A stretch of DNA of 64,000 nt from Geothrix sp. 21YS21S-2 (GTDB taxonomy: Bacteria; Acidobacteriota; Holophagae; Holophagales; Holophagaceae). Made by a program: the position numbers and the translations under genes. Under the pieces are notes generated by a model, which was not told the DNA's origin, searched no databases, and saw only the letters and a list, made by a program, of their open reading frames with translations. The DNA lies in assembly GCF_030846775.1 (NCBI RefSeq), contig NZ_CP132910.1, positions 220,001 to 284,000 of the forward strand. Direction: 5' to 3'. This document shows, piece by piece, positions 25,626-33,641 of this stretch; positions within the stretch are counted from its first letter, which is position 1; every line of letters begins with the position of its first letter.

Positions 25626-26360
25626 GTGATTCTCTTGATTTCCTCAGCGAAGAAATTGGATTTCGACCGGCCCGTCCCGGAGGTCCCCATTTCCCTCCCG
25701 GTCCACCTCCCGCAGGCCCGGACGCTGGCGGGCCTCCTGAAAAAGCTGGATCTGGGAGCCCTGGGCAAGCTCATGGCCATGTCCGAGGACTTGGCCGCTC
25801 TGACGGCAGGCCGCTACCGGGCCTGGAAACCCCCGTTCAGCCCGGCCAACGCCCGGCCGGCCGCCCTCGCCTACAGCGGGGAGGCCTTCAACGGGCTGGG
25901 CGCCACCGGCATGGACGCCGCGGACCTCGCCTTCGCCCAGGACCGCCTGCGCATCCTTTCGGGCCTCTACGGCCTGCTTCGCCCCCTGGACCTCATCCAG
26001 CCCTACCGCCTCGAGATGGGCGCGCGCCTGCCCAACCCCAAGGGCCCCGACCTCTACGCCTTCTGGGAAGGGACGCTCACCCGGGCCCTGAAGGCGGCCC
26101 TGGACGGAGGCCCCCTGGTGAACCTCGCGTCCGGGGAGTTCTCCCGGGCCGTGGCGCTCCCGGCCCGCACCTTGACGCCGGTGTTCCTGGACGGCGGCAA
26201 GGTGGTGAGCTTCCACGCCAAGCGGGCCCGGGGCCTCATGTGCCGCTTCGCCATCCTGAACCGGATCAGGGAACCCGAAGGGCTCAAGTCTTTCGACTCG
26301 GAGGGCTACGCTTTCGACCCCAAGGACAGCACCGGCGACCGCTGGGTCTTCCGGCGATAG
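25626..26360 (+). CDS. yaaA: YaaA/DUF328 family peroxide stress protein
   Basis: A 244-residue cytosolic protein of the YaaA family, which in E. coli limits free iron and DNA damage during hydrogen peroxide stress. The family features are the ILLISSAKKLDF start, AYSGEAFNGLGA (about 78-89), RILSGLYGLLRPLDLIQPYRLEMG (about 115-138), LVNLASGEFSRAV (about 158-170) and VSFHAKRARGLMCRF (about 197-211). The length is normal. The start is GTG at 25626. No peroxidase or other stress gene is next to it. Confidence 0.92.
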   Translation: MILLISSAKKLDFDRPVPEVPISLPVHLPQARTLAGLLKKLDLGALGKLMAMSEDLAALTAGRYRAWKPPFSPANARPAALAYSGEAFNGLGATGMDAADLAFAQDRLRILSGLYGLLRPLDLIQPYRLEMGARLPNPKGPDLYAFWEGTLTRALKAALDGGPLVNLASGEFSRAVALPARTLTPVFLDGGKVVSFHAKRARGLMCRFAILNRIREPEGLKSFDSEGYAFDPKDSTGDRWVFRR

Positions 26361-26442
26361 GCTTTTCCAGGGGTGGTGCCGATCTTCGAGATCAAGGCCG
26401 CGAACCGAGGGGCCCAATTTCCAGGACTTCCCGGATTCCGGA

Positions 26443-27864
26443 TCAGAGGAACTGTCCCGCCTTCCCCGCTTCCCGCGGCACGCCGTTCACGAACACCTCC
26501 AGGATCCCCTCCGCAGCCAGGCCGGGGTGCTCGTAGGTGGCCATGTCGCGCACCTTGGCCGGATCGAACAGGACCAGGTCCGCGTGGCACCCGGGCTTGA
26601 CCAGGCCCCGGCCCGCAAGGCCGAAGACCTCCGCGGGCAGGCCCGTCATCCTGTGCACGGCCTGCTCCAGGGTGAAGAGGTTGCGCTCGGCCACGTACAC
26701 GCGGAGGAAGCGCGCGAAGGTGCCCCAGAGGCGGGGATGGGGATGGACGTCGTGGGGCAGGCCGTCGGAGCCGACCATGCAGCGGTCGAAGGCCAGGAAG
26801 CGCTCCACGTCGGCCTCGTCCATGTGGAAGTAGATGGCTCCCCCGGGCTTGAGGCGCTCCAGGGCCTGGGCCTCGGTGCAGCCCCAGCCCTTGGCCACCT
26901 GGGCCAGGGTGTGGCCCGCGGCCTTGGGATGGGGCAGGGACCAGGAGACCAGCACCTTGCTGGACTGGGAGGCGAAGGCCGGGTCCAGCACCGTGGAGCC
27001 CGCGGTGTAGGGGTAGGCGTCGATGGCGAAGGGGACCCCGGCGCCCTCCTCCGCGTAGAGGCGCAGGAGCTCGCTGCTGCGGCCGCGGTTGGCCCGGCCT
27101 GCGACCTTCTGGTGGCTGAGCACCAGGAAGGCCCCGGATTCCCGGGCGCAGCGGAAGGCTTCGCGGGTGGCGCCGGCCACGCCGTCGAACTCGTCGCGCA
27201 CGTGCATGGCGAGGCGGCCGCCGTGCCTCGCCGCGGCCCGGGCCAGGGCCACCACCTCGGCGGTGTCGGCGCCGCTGTTCGTGGGGTAGGCCAGGCCGGT
27301 GCTGAGGCCGCGGGCGCCGGCCTCCATGGCCTCCTCCACGTCCCGCACCATGGCCCGCAGCTGCCCGGGGTCCGCGGGCCCCGACCAGTCCTCCATGGTG
27401 CGCACGCGCAGGGTTCCGTGGCCCACCAGGGCGGCCACGTTGGTGGCGAGCGGGGCGTCCTGGAGGGCCCGGGCGTAGGCGGCGAAGGTGGGGAACGTGA
27501 AGTCCTCCGCACCGCCCAGGAGGTCGAGGGGGGCGGGGGGGGCCTGGAGGGGGGAAAGGGGCGCCAGGCTGATGCCGCAGTTTCCCACCACCACGGTGGT
27601 GACCCCCTGGCTCGACTTGGGGAGGATGGAATCCGCGCGGAACACGGCGCGGTCGTCGTGCGTGTGGGTGTCGATGAACCCCGGGGCGAGCACCTGGCCC
27701 TGCGCGTCCAGCACCGCCGCGGCGCGGGCCGGGCCCAGGTCCCCCACGGCATGGATGCGGCCGTCCAGGAGCCCCACGTCGGCCTTGAAGCGGGGGCCTC
27801 CCGTCCCGTCCACCACCAGGGCGTTCCGGATCAGGGTGTCGAAGACGGGCTGGGGGGCGTCCAT
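26443..27864 (-). CDS. N-acyl-D-amino-acid deacylase family amidohydrolase
   Basis: A 473-residue amidohydrolase of the D-aminoacylase group, expected to release D-amino acids from N-acyl or peptide substrates. It has the metal-binding FIDTHTHDD (about 66-74), the family signature VVVGNCGISLAPL (about 93-105) with the metal-ligand cysteine, GLSTGLAYPTNSGAD (about 160-174), MHVRDE and SHQKVAG. VGSDGLPHDVHPHPR (about 363-377) carries the catalytic Asp. There is no signal peptide. The frame extends upstream, but the ATG at 27864 (MDAPQPVFD) begins the aligned part and leaves room for the divergent ahcY promoter and riboswitch. Confidence 0.88.
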   Translation of the reverse strand: MDAPQPVFDTLIRNALVVDGTGGPRFKADVGLLDGRIHAVGDLGPARAAAVLDAQGQVLAPGFIDTHTHDDRAVFRADSILPKSSQGVTTVVVGNCGISLAPLSPLQAPPAPLDLLGGAEDFTFPTFAAYARALQDAPLATNVAALVGHGTLRVRTMEDWSGPADPGQLRAMVRDVEEAMEAGARGLSTGLAYPTNSGADTAEVVALARAAARHGGRLAMHVRDEFDGVAGATREAFRCARESGAFLVLSHQKVAGRANRGRSSELLRLYAEEGAGVPFAIDAYPYTAGSTVLDPAFASQSSKVLVSWSLPHPKAAGHTLAQVAKGWGCTEAQALERLKPGGAIYFHMDEADVERFLAFDRCMVGSDGLPHDVHPHPRLWGTFARFLRVYVAERNLFTLEQAVHRMTGLPAEVFGLAGRGLVKPGCHADLVLFDPAKVRDMATYEHPGLAAEGILEVFVNGVPREAGKAGQFL

Positions 27865-27868
27865 GTCA

Positions 27869-27897
27869 TTGCCAGGATACCTGAGATTGCGTATCAT
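27869..27897 (+). promoter_or_regulatory. promoter of the ahcY riboswitch transcript
   Basis: TTGCCA (27869-27874) and TATCAT (27892-27897) are each 5/6 matches to the sigma-70 boxes with an ideal 17-base spacer. The predicted start at about 27904 coincides with the 5' end of the SAH riboswitch. Confidence 0.7.
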
Positions 27898-27902
27898 TGG
27901 GT

Positions 27903-27975
27903 ACTTCCGAGAGGCGCTGCAAGGCATCTCCATGTCCCAGGCTCGGAAGCCTGTGCTCCCAACGGCGCTTACCTT
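27903..27975 (+). promoter_or_regulatory. SAH riboswitch
   Basis: The conserved elements of the S-adenosylhomocysteine riboswitch are present in order: CCGAG-A-GGCGCTGCAA (27907-27922), CCCAGGCTCGG (27936-27946) and AACGGCGCTTACC (27961-27973). TTCCGAG (27905-27911) pairs perfectly with CTCGGAA (27942-27948). It lies in the leader of ahcY, the enzyme that removes SAH, and these riboswitches turn such genes on when SAH accumulates. Confidence 0.93.
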
Positions 27976-28052
27976 GAAACCTCAGCCGGGTTCGCGGGTA
28001 GGCGCGGGATCGCCGCCCGGTGTCCCCACCCGGCAGCCGCCCAGGAGTTCCC

Positions 28053-29453
28053 ATGACCGCCACCACCACCGACTTCCAGGTCGCCGACCTGTCCCTGGCC
28101 CCCTGGGGCCGCCGCGAGATCGCCATCGCCGAGACTGAGATGCCCGGCCTCATGGCCATCCGCGAGGAGTACGCGGGAGCCCAGCCCCTCAAGGGCGCGC
28201 GCATCGCGGGCTCGCTGCACATGACCATCCAGACCGCGGTGCTCATCGAGACCCTGATCGCCCTGGGCGCCGAGGTGCGCTGGGCCTCCTGCAACATCTT
28301 CTCCACCCAGGACCACGCCGCCGCCGCCATCGCCCAGGGCGGCACCCCGGTCTTCGCCCTCAAGGGCGAGAGCCTGGACGACTACTGGGACTTCACGCAC
28401 CGCATCTTCGCCTTCAAGGAGGGCGCGGCCAACATGATCCTGGACGACGGCGGGGACGCCACCCTCCTGGTGCACCTGGGCGCCCGGGCCGAGAAGGACG
28501 CCTCCCTGCTGGACAACCCCGGCAACGAGGAGGAGCGGGCGCTGTACGGCGCCATCCGCCGCACCCTGGCCACCGATCCCGGCTTCTACTCCCGGCAGCT
28601 GGCCGGCATCAGGGGCGTCACCGAGGAGACCACCACGGGCGTCCACCGCCTCTACCAGATGGCCGAGAAGGGCGAGCTGAAGTTCCCCGCCATCAACGTC
28701 AACGACTCCGTGACCAAGTCCAAGTTCGACAATCTCTACGGCTGCCGCGAGTCCCTGGTGGACGGCATCAAGCGCGCCACCGACGTCATGATCGCCGGCA
28801 AGGTCGCCCTCATCTGCGGCTACGGCGACGTCGGCAAGGGCTGCGCCCAGGCCATGCGCGCGCTGAGCGCCCAGGTGTGGGTGACCGAGATCGACCCCAT
28901 CTGCGCCCTGCAGGCCGCCATGGAGGGCTACCGGGTCGTGACCATGGACTACGCCGCCGACAAGGCCGACATCTTCGTCACCGCCACCGGCAACCACCAC
29001 GTCATCGACCACGCCCACATGGCGAAGATGAAGGACCAGGCCATCGTCTGCAACATCGGCCACTTCGACAGCGAGATCAACATCGCCTCGCTGGAAGGCT
29101 ACCGTTGGGAGGAGATCAAGCCCCAGGTGGACCACGTCATCTTCCCCGACGGCAAGCGCATCATCCTGCTGGCCAAGGGCCGCCTGGTGAACCTGGGCTG
29201 CGGCACCGGCCACCCCTCCTACGTCATGAGCTCCAGCTTCGCCAACCAGACCCTGGCCCAGATCGAGCTGTGGACGAAGAAGGGCGAGTACGCGGTCGGC
29301 GTCTACACCCTGCCCAAGAAGCTCGACGAGCACGTGGCGAGGCTCCAGCTGAAGAAGCTCAACGCCCAGCTCACGGAGCTCTCCGAGACCCAGGCGAAGT
29401 ACATCAACGTTCCCGTGGAAGGGCCCTTCAAGCCCGAGCACTACCGGTACTAG
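28053..29453 (+). CDS. ahcY: adenosylhomocysteinase (SAH hydrolase)
   Basis: Hydrolyses S-adenosylhomocysteine to homocysteine and adenosine, relieving product inhibition of methyltransferases. It has 466 residues, the long bacterial form. The start region [20 protein letters not shown] is typical. It has [22 protein letters not shown] (about 57-78), the Cys-containing [13 protein letters not shown] (about 80-92), [32 protein letters not shown] (about 217-248) and the NAD-binding [11 protein letters not shown] (about 256-266). GNIGHFDxE-like [10 protein letters not shown] follows, and the C-terminal KPEHYRY completes the second active site. The ATG is preceded by CCAGGAGTTCCC. It leads a probable ahcY-tatD-tcdA operon. 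Confidence 0.97.
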   Translation: MTATTTDFQVADLSLAPWGRREIAIAETEMPGLMAIREEYAGAQPLKGARIAGSLHMTIQTAVLIETLIALGAEVRWASCNIFSTQDHAAAAIAQGGTPVFALKGESLDDYWDFTHRIFAFKEGAANMILDDGGDATLLVHLGARAEKDASLLDNPGNEEERALYGAIRRTLATDPGFYSRQLAGIRGVTEETTTGVHRLYQMAEKGELKFPAINVNDSVTKSKFDNLYGCRESLVDGIKRATDVMIAGKVALICGYGDVGKGCAQAMRALSAQVWVTEIDPICALQAAMEGYRVVTMDYAADKADIFVTATGNHHVIDHAHMAKMKDQAIVCNIGHFDSEINIASLEGYRWEEIKPQVDHVIFPDGKRIILLAKGRLVNLGCGTGHPSYVMSSSFANQTLAQIELWTKKGEYAVGVYTLPKKLDEHVARLQLKKLNAQLTELSETQAKYINVPVEGPFKPEHYRY

Positions 29454-30187
29454 TGCTCTTCGACGCGCACTGCCACCTCCAGGACGAGCGCTTCGGCGCC
29501 GGGCTGGAGGCGGTGCTGCGCCGGGCCGCCCAGGCCGGGGTGACGCACATGGTCTGCTGCGGCACCCGGGAAGGCGACTGGGACCGGGTGCTGGAGCTGG
29601 GCCGCCGGCCGGAGATCCTTCCCATGGCGGGCCTGCATCCCTGGTACGTGGACGGCGCGTCCCCGGGCTGGGCGGCGCGGCTGGAGGCGGCCTTCGACGC
29701 CGGCGCCGGCGCGGGCGAATGCGGCCTCGACTTCTCCGACGGCAGGCCCTCCCGGGAGCTCCAGGAGGAAGCCCTGCGCGCCCAGCTCGCCCTGGCCATC
29801 CGGCGCGACCTCCCGGTCTCCCTGCACTGCGTGAAGGCTGCGGGGCGCCTGCTGGAGATCCTCCGGGAGACCGGCCTCCCCGCCTCGGGCGGCCTCGTGC
29901 ACGCCTTCTCCGGCGCCCCCGAGGTGGCCCTGGAGTTCCAGGCCCTCGGCCTGCACCTGTCCTTCGGGCGCGCCCTCACCGTTCCCGGCGCGAGGCGGGC
30001 CCACGCCTCCCTGGCGGCGCTGCGTGAGGACCGGATCCTCTTCGAGACGGATTCCCCCGACCTGCCCCCGGAGGGAGTGACCGGCCCCAACGAACCCGCC
30101 AACCTGGCGCGGATCGCCGCCGCTTCCCCCCGCCCGGTGCCCGCCCATGAAAACGCTTCGCGCCTCTTCAGGAGATGGTTGAGATGA
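29453..30187 (+). CDS. TatD family metal-dependent hydrolase (probable DNase)
   Basis: A 244-residue TIM-barrel hydrolase. Metal ligands of the family are visible: FDAHCHLQDERF at the start (residues 3-14), GLHPW (about 59-63), the Glu of GECGLDFS (about 83-90), SLHCVKA (about 122-128), LVHAFSG (about 144-150) and the catalytic Asp in FETDSPDLPPEG (about 199-210). TatD proteins are 3'-5' exonucleases or quality-control D-aminoacyl enzymes; the exact role here is unknown. The start is GTG, whose G is the last base of the ahcY stop TAG, so the two genes overlap by one base. The end overlaps tcdA by four bases. Confidence 0.9.
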   Translation: MLFDAHCHLQDERFGAGLEAVLRRAAQAGVTHMVCCGTREGDWDRVLELGRRPEILPMAGLHPWYVDGASPGWAARLEAAFDAGAGAGECGLDFSDGRPSRELQEEALRAQLALAIRRDLPVSLHCVKAAGRLLEILRETGLPASGGLVHAFSGAPEVALEFQALGLHLSFGRALTVPGARRAHASLAALREDRILFETDSPDLPPEGVTGPNEPANLARIAAASPRPVPAHENASRLFRRWLR

Positions 30188-30912
30188 GATGGTACGCCCG
30201 CACCGAACAGCTCCTGGGCGCCGAGCCCCTGGCCCGGCTCCAGGACGCGCGGGTGGCCGTCTTCGGCCTGGGGGGCGTGGGGTCGTACGCCGTGGAGGCC
30301 CTGGCCCGCGCCGGGGTCGGGCACTTCCGCCTGGTCGACTACGGCGCGGTGGACGCCACGAACATCAACCGCCAGCTCTTCGCCCTGCACTCCACCCTCG
30401 GCCGGAAGAAGGCGGACCTGGCCGCGGAGCGCATCCTGGACATCAACCCGGACTGCGACGTGGACGCGCGGCCCGGATTCCTGGACCCGGACACCGTGGA
30501 CGGCTTCCTGGACCCGCGCCCCGACATGGTGGTGGACGCCATCGACTCCCTCAACTCCAAGGTCACCCTCCTGGAGGCCGTGCACCGGCTGGGCATCCCC
30601 GTGGTCTCCAGCATGGGCGCCGGCGGCAGGATGGACGCGTCCCAGGTGCGGGTCGGGGACATCTCCGAGACCCTCATCTGCCCCCTGGCGCGGGTCGTGA
30701 GGCTGCGCCTGCGCAGGCGGGGCGTGGCCTCGGGCATCCCCTGCGTGTACTCCGTGGAGCCCGCCCTCAACACGACGCCCTACGAACCCGCGGACGTGGG
30801 CGAGCACCACGGCACCGGCCGCAAGCGCCAGCCCATCGGGACGGTGTCGTACATGCCGGCGCTGTTCGGGCTGCGGGTGGCGCAGGAAGTGATCCGGAGG
30901 CTCCTAGGCTAG
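30184..30912 (+). CDS. tcdA: tRNA threonylcarbamoyladenosine dehydratase (TcdA/CsdL)
   Basis: An E1-like, ATP-using enzyme that cyclises t6A at position 37 of ANN-decoding tRNAs to ct6A. It has 242 residues. The nucleotide-binding FGLGGVGSYAVEALARAGVG is at about 22-41, followed by DATNINRQ (about 54-61), DAIDSLNSKV (about 117-126), the family-specific SSMGAGGRMDASQV (about 141-154) and DISETLICPLARVVR. It lacks the C-terminal rhodanese domain of MoeB/MOCS3 and the zinc cysteines of MoeB. The ATG at 30184 overlaps the TatD gene stop; the in-frame ATG at 30175 lies too close to AGGAG. It converges with the Dnmt2-like gene, overlapping it by nine bases. Confidence 0.88.
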   Translation: MRWYARTEQLLGAEPLARLQDARVAVFGLGGVGSYAVEALARAGVGHFRLVDYGAVDATNINRQLFALHSTLGRKKADLAAERILDINPDCDVDARPGFLDPDTVDGFLDPRPDMVVDAIDSLNSKVTLLEAVHRLGIPVVSSMGAGGRMDASQVRVGDISETLICPLARVVRLRLRRRGVASGIPCVYSVEPALNTTPYEPADVGEHHGTGRKRQPIGTVSYMPALFGLRVAQEVIRRLLG

Positions 30913-31767
30913 ATGCCCCGCCACCCAGGCCGCCACCGGGATGCTCAATCCATTTCCCAGCAGCTTGTAGCGCCCCTCAGCGGACACCTCCTCCGGGAAC
31001 GCCGGGGGAGGCTCCCACCCCAGCAGCCGCGCGGTCTCGGCCACCGAGAACCGGCGCACGCCGCGCTCCGTCTCCAGGAAGGACCCGCTGCCGACGTAGC
31101 GCCGACCGTAGCCGCCGATGAAGCATGCGGTGCGCGTGGCGTCCTCCGTCACCAGATCCAGGCCGGGCCGGTGCCGGAGGGCTTCGCCCAGGTAGAGGCC
31201 GGGGTCCTCGACAGGGTCCAGGAACCCCCGCAGGGGCGCCGTCGGGAGGCCGGGGAGCTCCCGTCCCTCCAGGGTCCTCCGGGAGGCCACCACGAAGGCC
31301 CGGGGCCGCTGGTTGGGCAGGCCGAAGCGCTGGGGGTCGAGGGTGTATTCCAGCGCATGGAAGCCGCCCTCCCGGAGCCGGTCCGTGAGCAGGGCGTGGG
31401 CCCCGGAGCCCAGGAAGCCCTCCACGGACTCCAGCACCAGGTGCTCCGGCGGGTGCGCCGCCAGGAGCTCCATCAGGCGGAGGAAGGCCCGGGAGCGCGG
31501 GTCCTCCAGATCCTGGCGGTTCCCCATGCGGCAGAAGGGCTGGCAGGGCGGGCTCATCGCCCAGGTGTCGGCCCCGTGCCGCAGGATTTCCGCGGCGGGC
31601 ACGGTGGCCAGCTCCCGGGCGGTGGGACGTTCGCCCCAGATGCGGGCGTAGGTGGCCAGGGCCGGCGGGCTGATGTCGTAGGCCGCCGCGATCGTGGCAC
31701 GTGCGCCGAAGGCGCGGCGCCAGCCGCCCATGCCCGCGAAGAACTCGATGACGCGAAGGTGCCCCAT
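30904..31767 (-). CDS. Dnmt2-type cytosine-C5 methyltransferase, probably tRNA (C38)-specific
   Basis: A 287-residue C5-cytosine methyltransferase. Motif I is IEFFAGMGGWRRAF (7-20), motif IV SPPCQPFCRMG (72-82) with catalytic Cys75, motif VI LVLESVEGF (110-118), and motif X KLLGNGLSIPVAAW (268-281). The stretch CFIGGYGRRYVGSGSFL (215-231) matches the CFT-x-x-YG-x-Y-x-x-GTGS-x-L signature that marks Dnmt2 enzymes, with CFI instead of CFT. The short target-recognition region and DPRSRAF after motif IV also fit. Dnmt2 methylates C38 in tRNA anticodon loops. It is the last gene of the sphingolipid operon, ten bases after the PAP2-type gene. No restriction endonuclease gene is adjacent. An alternative start is ATG at 31776. 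Confidence 0.8.
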   Translation of the reverse strand: MGHLRVIEFFAGMGGWRRAFGARATIAAAYDISPPALATYARIWGERPTARELATVPAAEILRHGADTWAMSPPCQPFCRMGNRQDLEDPRSRAFLRLMELLAAHPPEHLVLESVEGFLGSGAHALLTDRLREGGFHALEYTLDPQRFGLPNQRPRAFVVASRRTLEGRELPGLPTAPLRGFLDPVEDPGLYLGEALRHRPGLDLVTEDATRTACFIGGYGRRYVGSGSFLETERGVRRFSVAETARLLGWEPPPAFPEEVSAEGRYKLLGNGLSIPVAAWVAGHLA

Positions 31768-31777
31768 GGCGACCATG

Positions 31778-32674
31778 CTAGCGGGAAGCGGCGAGGGTCC
31801 GGGCGCTGGCCCAGTAGGCGACGGCCCCCACGAGGAGCCCCGCCGGCACATCCACCAGGTAGTGCGCCCGGAGGTACACCACCGCCGGCAGCATCACCGC
31901 CGTCACCACCGCCAGCGGCGCGAACAGCGCCTTCACCTCCCGCCGGGCCCAAAGCGTGAACAGCGTGGCGACCGCGATGTGGGAGCTGGGGAAGGCCCCG
32001 CCGCGGATCTCGCCGCCCCGGGTGAAGAAGAAGAGCGCATGGTTGAAGACGTACCCGTCGTAGAGCCGCGGGCCCTGGGCCGGCGGGAACCAGAAGTGCG
32101 GCCCGACGGTGGGGAACATCCAGAACAGCGCATAGCACACGAAGAAACAGGCCGTGGCCGCGAGGATCACCCGCTCGGCGGCGGCGTAGCCGGACCTCAG
32201 GAGGGCGGTGAACCCCACTATGGGCGTGAAGAAGTAGTAGACCAGGTAGGCGAAGCAGAAGATCTCGGAGAGCCAGCGCTGGGGCAGGGCGGCGCGCCAG
32301 GCCAGGGAGGGCTGGCAGCCGAAGAGGGCCTGGTCGGCCCGGGCCAGGTGGCCGTCCAGGGGCAGGGTGTGGAACAGGGGCCACAGGGTCTGCACCTGAT
32401 GGTAGAAGCACCAGTAGATGATGGGGGCGTAGAAGAGGCGGAGGACCGTGGGGACGACGGCGGCGGTGTCCCGGCTCCACCGGGCGATCAGCAGGCATCC
32501 GGCGATCACCAGGGCATTGACGCCCGCCTGGGCGGCGCAGCCGGGGTGGCCCCGCAGCCAGCCGTAGCCCAGGAAGGGCAGGGTGGCCAGGGCGTAACCC
32601 ACCACCCAGCGGTCCAGGGGACGCCAGGACCCCAGCGGGGCGGCCAGGCCGAAGGGGCGCCTAGAGCCAGCCAT
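31778..32674 (-). CDS. PAP2/Aur1-like membrane phosphotransferase or phosphatase
   Basis: A 298-residue integral membrane protein with about six hydrophobic segments. The PAP2 catalytic motifs are GGAFPSSHIAVA (about 226-237) and YLRAHYLVDVPAG (about 268-280), placing the two active-site histidines. ADQALFGCQPSLAW (about 113-126) and FPTVGPHFWF resemble the PAP2_3 group that includes Aur1 inositol-phosphorylceramide synthases. Given its neighbours it probably adds or removes a phospho-headgroup on ceramide at the membrane; this is inference. The ATG at 32674 lies 14 bases inside the cerR-like gene. Its 3' end is ten bases before the Dnmt2-like gene. Confidence 0.82.
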   Translation of the reverse strand: MAGSRRPFGLAAPLGSWRPLDRWVVGYALATLPFLGYGWLRGHPGCAAQAGVNALVIAGCLLIARWSRDTAAVVPTVLRLFYAPIIYWCFYHQVQTLWPLFHTLPLDGHLARADQALFGCQPSLAWRAALPQRWLSEIFCFAYLVYYFFTPIVGFTALLRSGYAAAERVILAATACFFVCYALFWMFPTVGPHFWFPPAQGPRLYDGYVFNHALFFFTRGGEIRGGAFPSSHIAVATLFTLWARREVKALFAPLAVVTAVMLPAVVYLRAHYLVDVPAGLLVGAVAYWASARTLAASR

Positions 32675-33641
32675 GATCGCGGTACCAGCGGACGGTCTGC
32701 CACAGGGCCTGGTCCAGGGAGGTTCTCGGCGTCCAATCGAGCAGGGCCCGGGCCTTCTCGGGGCTGGCGACCCAGGCGGGGGCCAGCATTTCCACCACCT
32801 TCTGGGGGGAGAAGATTTCCGGGCGGCCCCGGAGGCGGGCGGCAAGGCCGGCCATCTGGCCTGCGGCCCGGATGGCCGTCTCCGGGAGGTGGAGCTCCCG
32901 GCACCTGCGGCCCAGGGCCCTGGCGATGCGCCGGCCCAGGTCCAGCCAGGTGACGGGATCGGGGTTCACCAGGGGGATGATCTGGCCCGGGGGCAGGGGG
33001 GCGTCACCGGCCTTCGCGATGCCCTCGGCCAGGTCCGGGGCGAACACCAGGGAGTACCAGCGCTCCCGGGCGCCCGGGACCGGCAGGAAGCCCCGGGCGG
33101 CGATGCGGAAGTAGCTCAGCACGTCCCGGTCCCGGGGACCGAAGACCACCGGGGGGCGGAGGATGACGCTGGGAAGGCCCGAGGCCAGGACCACGCGCTC
33201 GGCCTCGAGCTTGCTGCGCCCGTACCAGGTGAGGGGGGCGTCGGGGGCGCCGCCGGGCCTGGGTTCGGGACCGCCGGGGCTGGGGCCGGCGGCGGCGAGG
33301 CTGGAGACCAGCACGAACCGCTCGAGGCCGGGGGGGCAGGCCTGCACGAGGTTCCGGGTGCCGTCCCGGTTCACGGCCATGAGGCCGGCTTCGGTGAAGC
33401 CCTTCAGGGCCCCGGCCAGGTGGAAGACGCGGCCGACCCCGGCCAGGGCCGCCTGAAGGCTGCCGGGGTCGGTGAGGTCGCCCCGGACCACCTCCACGTC
33501 CAGGCCTTCGAGGTTCGCGAGGTCGGCGCCGGGCCGGGCCAGGATCCGCACCCGGCACCCGCGTTGCGCGAGCCGCCCGCAGAGGTGGGACCCGATGAAG
33601 CCGTGGCCCCCGGTGACCAGGACGCTAGCAGGGGCGGTCAT
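32661..33641 (-). CDS. NAD(P)-dependent SDR/epimerase family protein, ceramide-reductase (CerR) candidate
   Basis: A 326-residue extended short-chain dehydrogenase. It has the nucleotide-binding VTGGHGFIGSHL (about 9-20), VVRGDLTDP (about 51-59), VFHLAGAL, the active-site SSLAAAG and YGRSK (about 140-144), and ILRPPVVFGPRD. The last part is typical of sugar-epimerase-like proteins. In Caulobacter an enzyme of this type (CerR) reduces the 3-keto group of the ceramide precursor. Placement between a GNAT acyltransferase and a PAP2 protein downstream of a serine palmitoyltransferase supports that role here. It overlaps the upstream gene by 17 bases and the downstream gene by 14. The alternative is a generic sterol or sugar dehydrogenase. 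Confidence 0.82.
   Translation of the reverse strand: MTAPASVLVTGGHGFIGSHLCGRLAQRGCRVRILARPGADLANLEGLDVEVVRGDLTDPGSLQAALAGVGRVFHLAGALKGFTEAGLMAVNRDGTRNLVQACPPGLERFVLVSSLAAAGPSPGGPEPRPGGAPDAPLTWYGRSKLEAERVVLASGLPSVILRPPVVFGPRDRDVLSYFRIAARGFLPVPGARERWYSLVFAPDLAEGIAKAGDAPLPPGQIIPLVNPDPVTWLDLGRRIARALGRRCRELHLPETAIRAAGQMAGLAARLRGRPEIFSPQKVVEMLAPAWVASPEKARALLDWTPRTSLDQALWQTVRWYRDHGWL

Noticed and set aside
30904-31767. Restriction-modification system
   Set aside because: The methyltransferase has Dnmt2-specific motifs and there is no endonuclease or specificity gene next to it.
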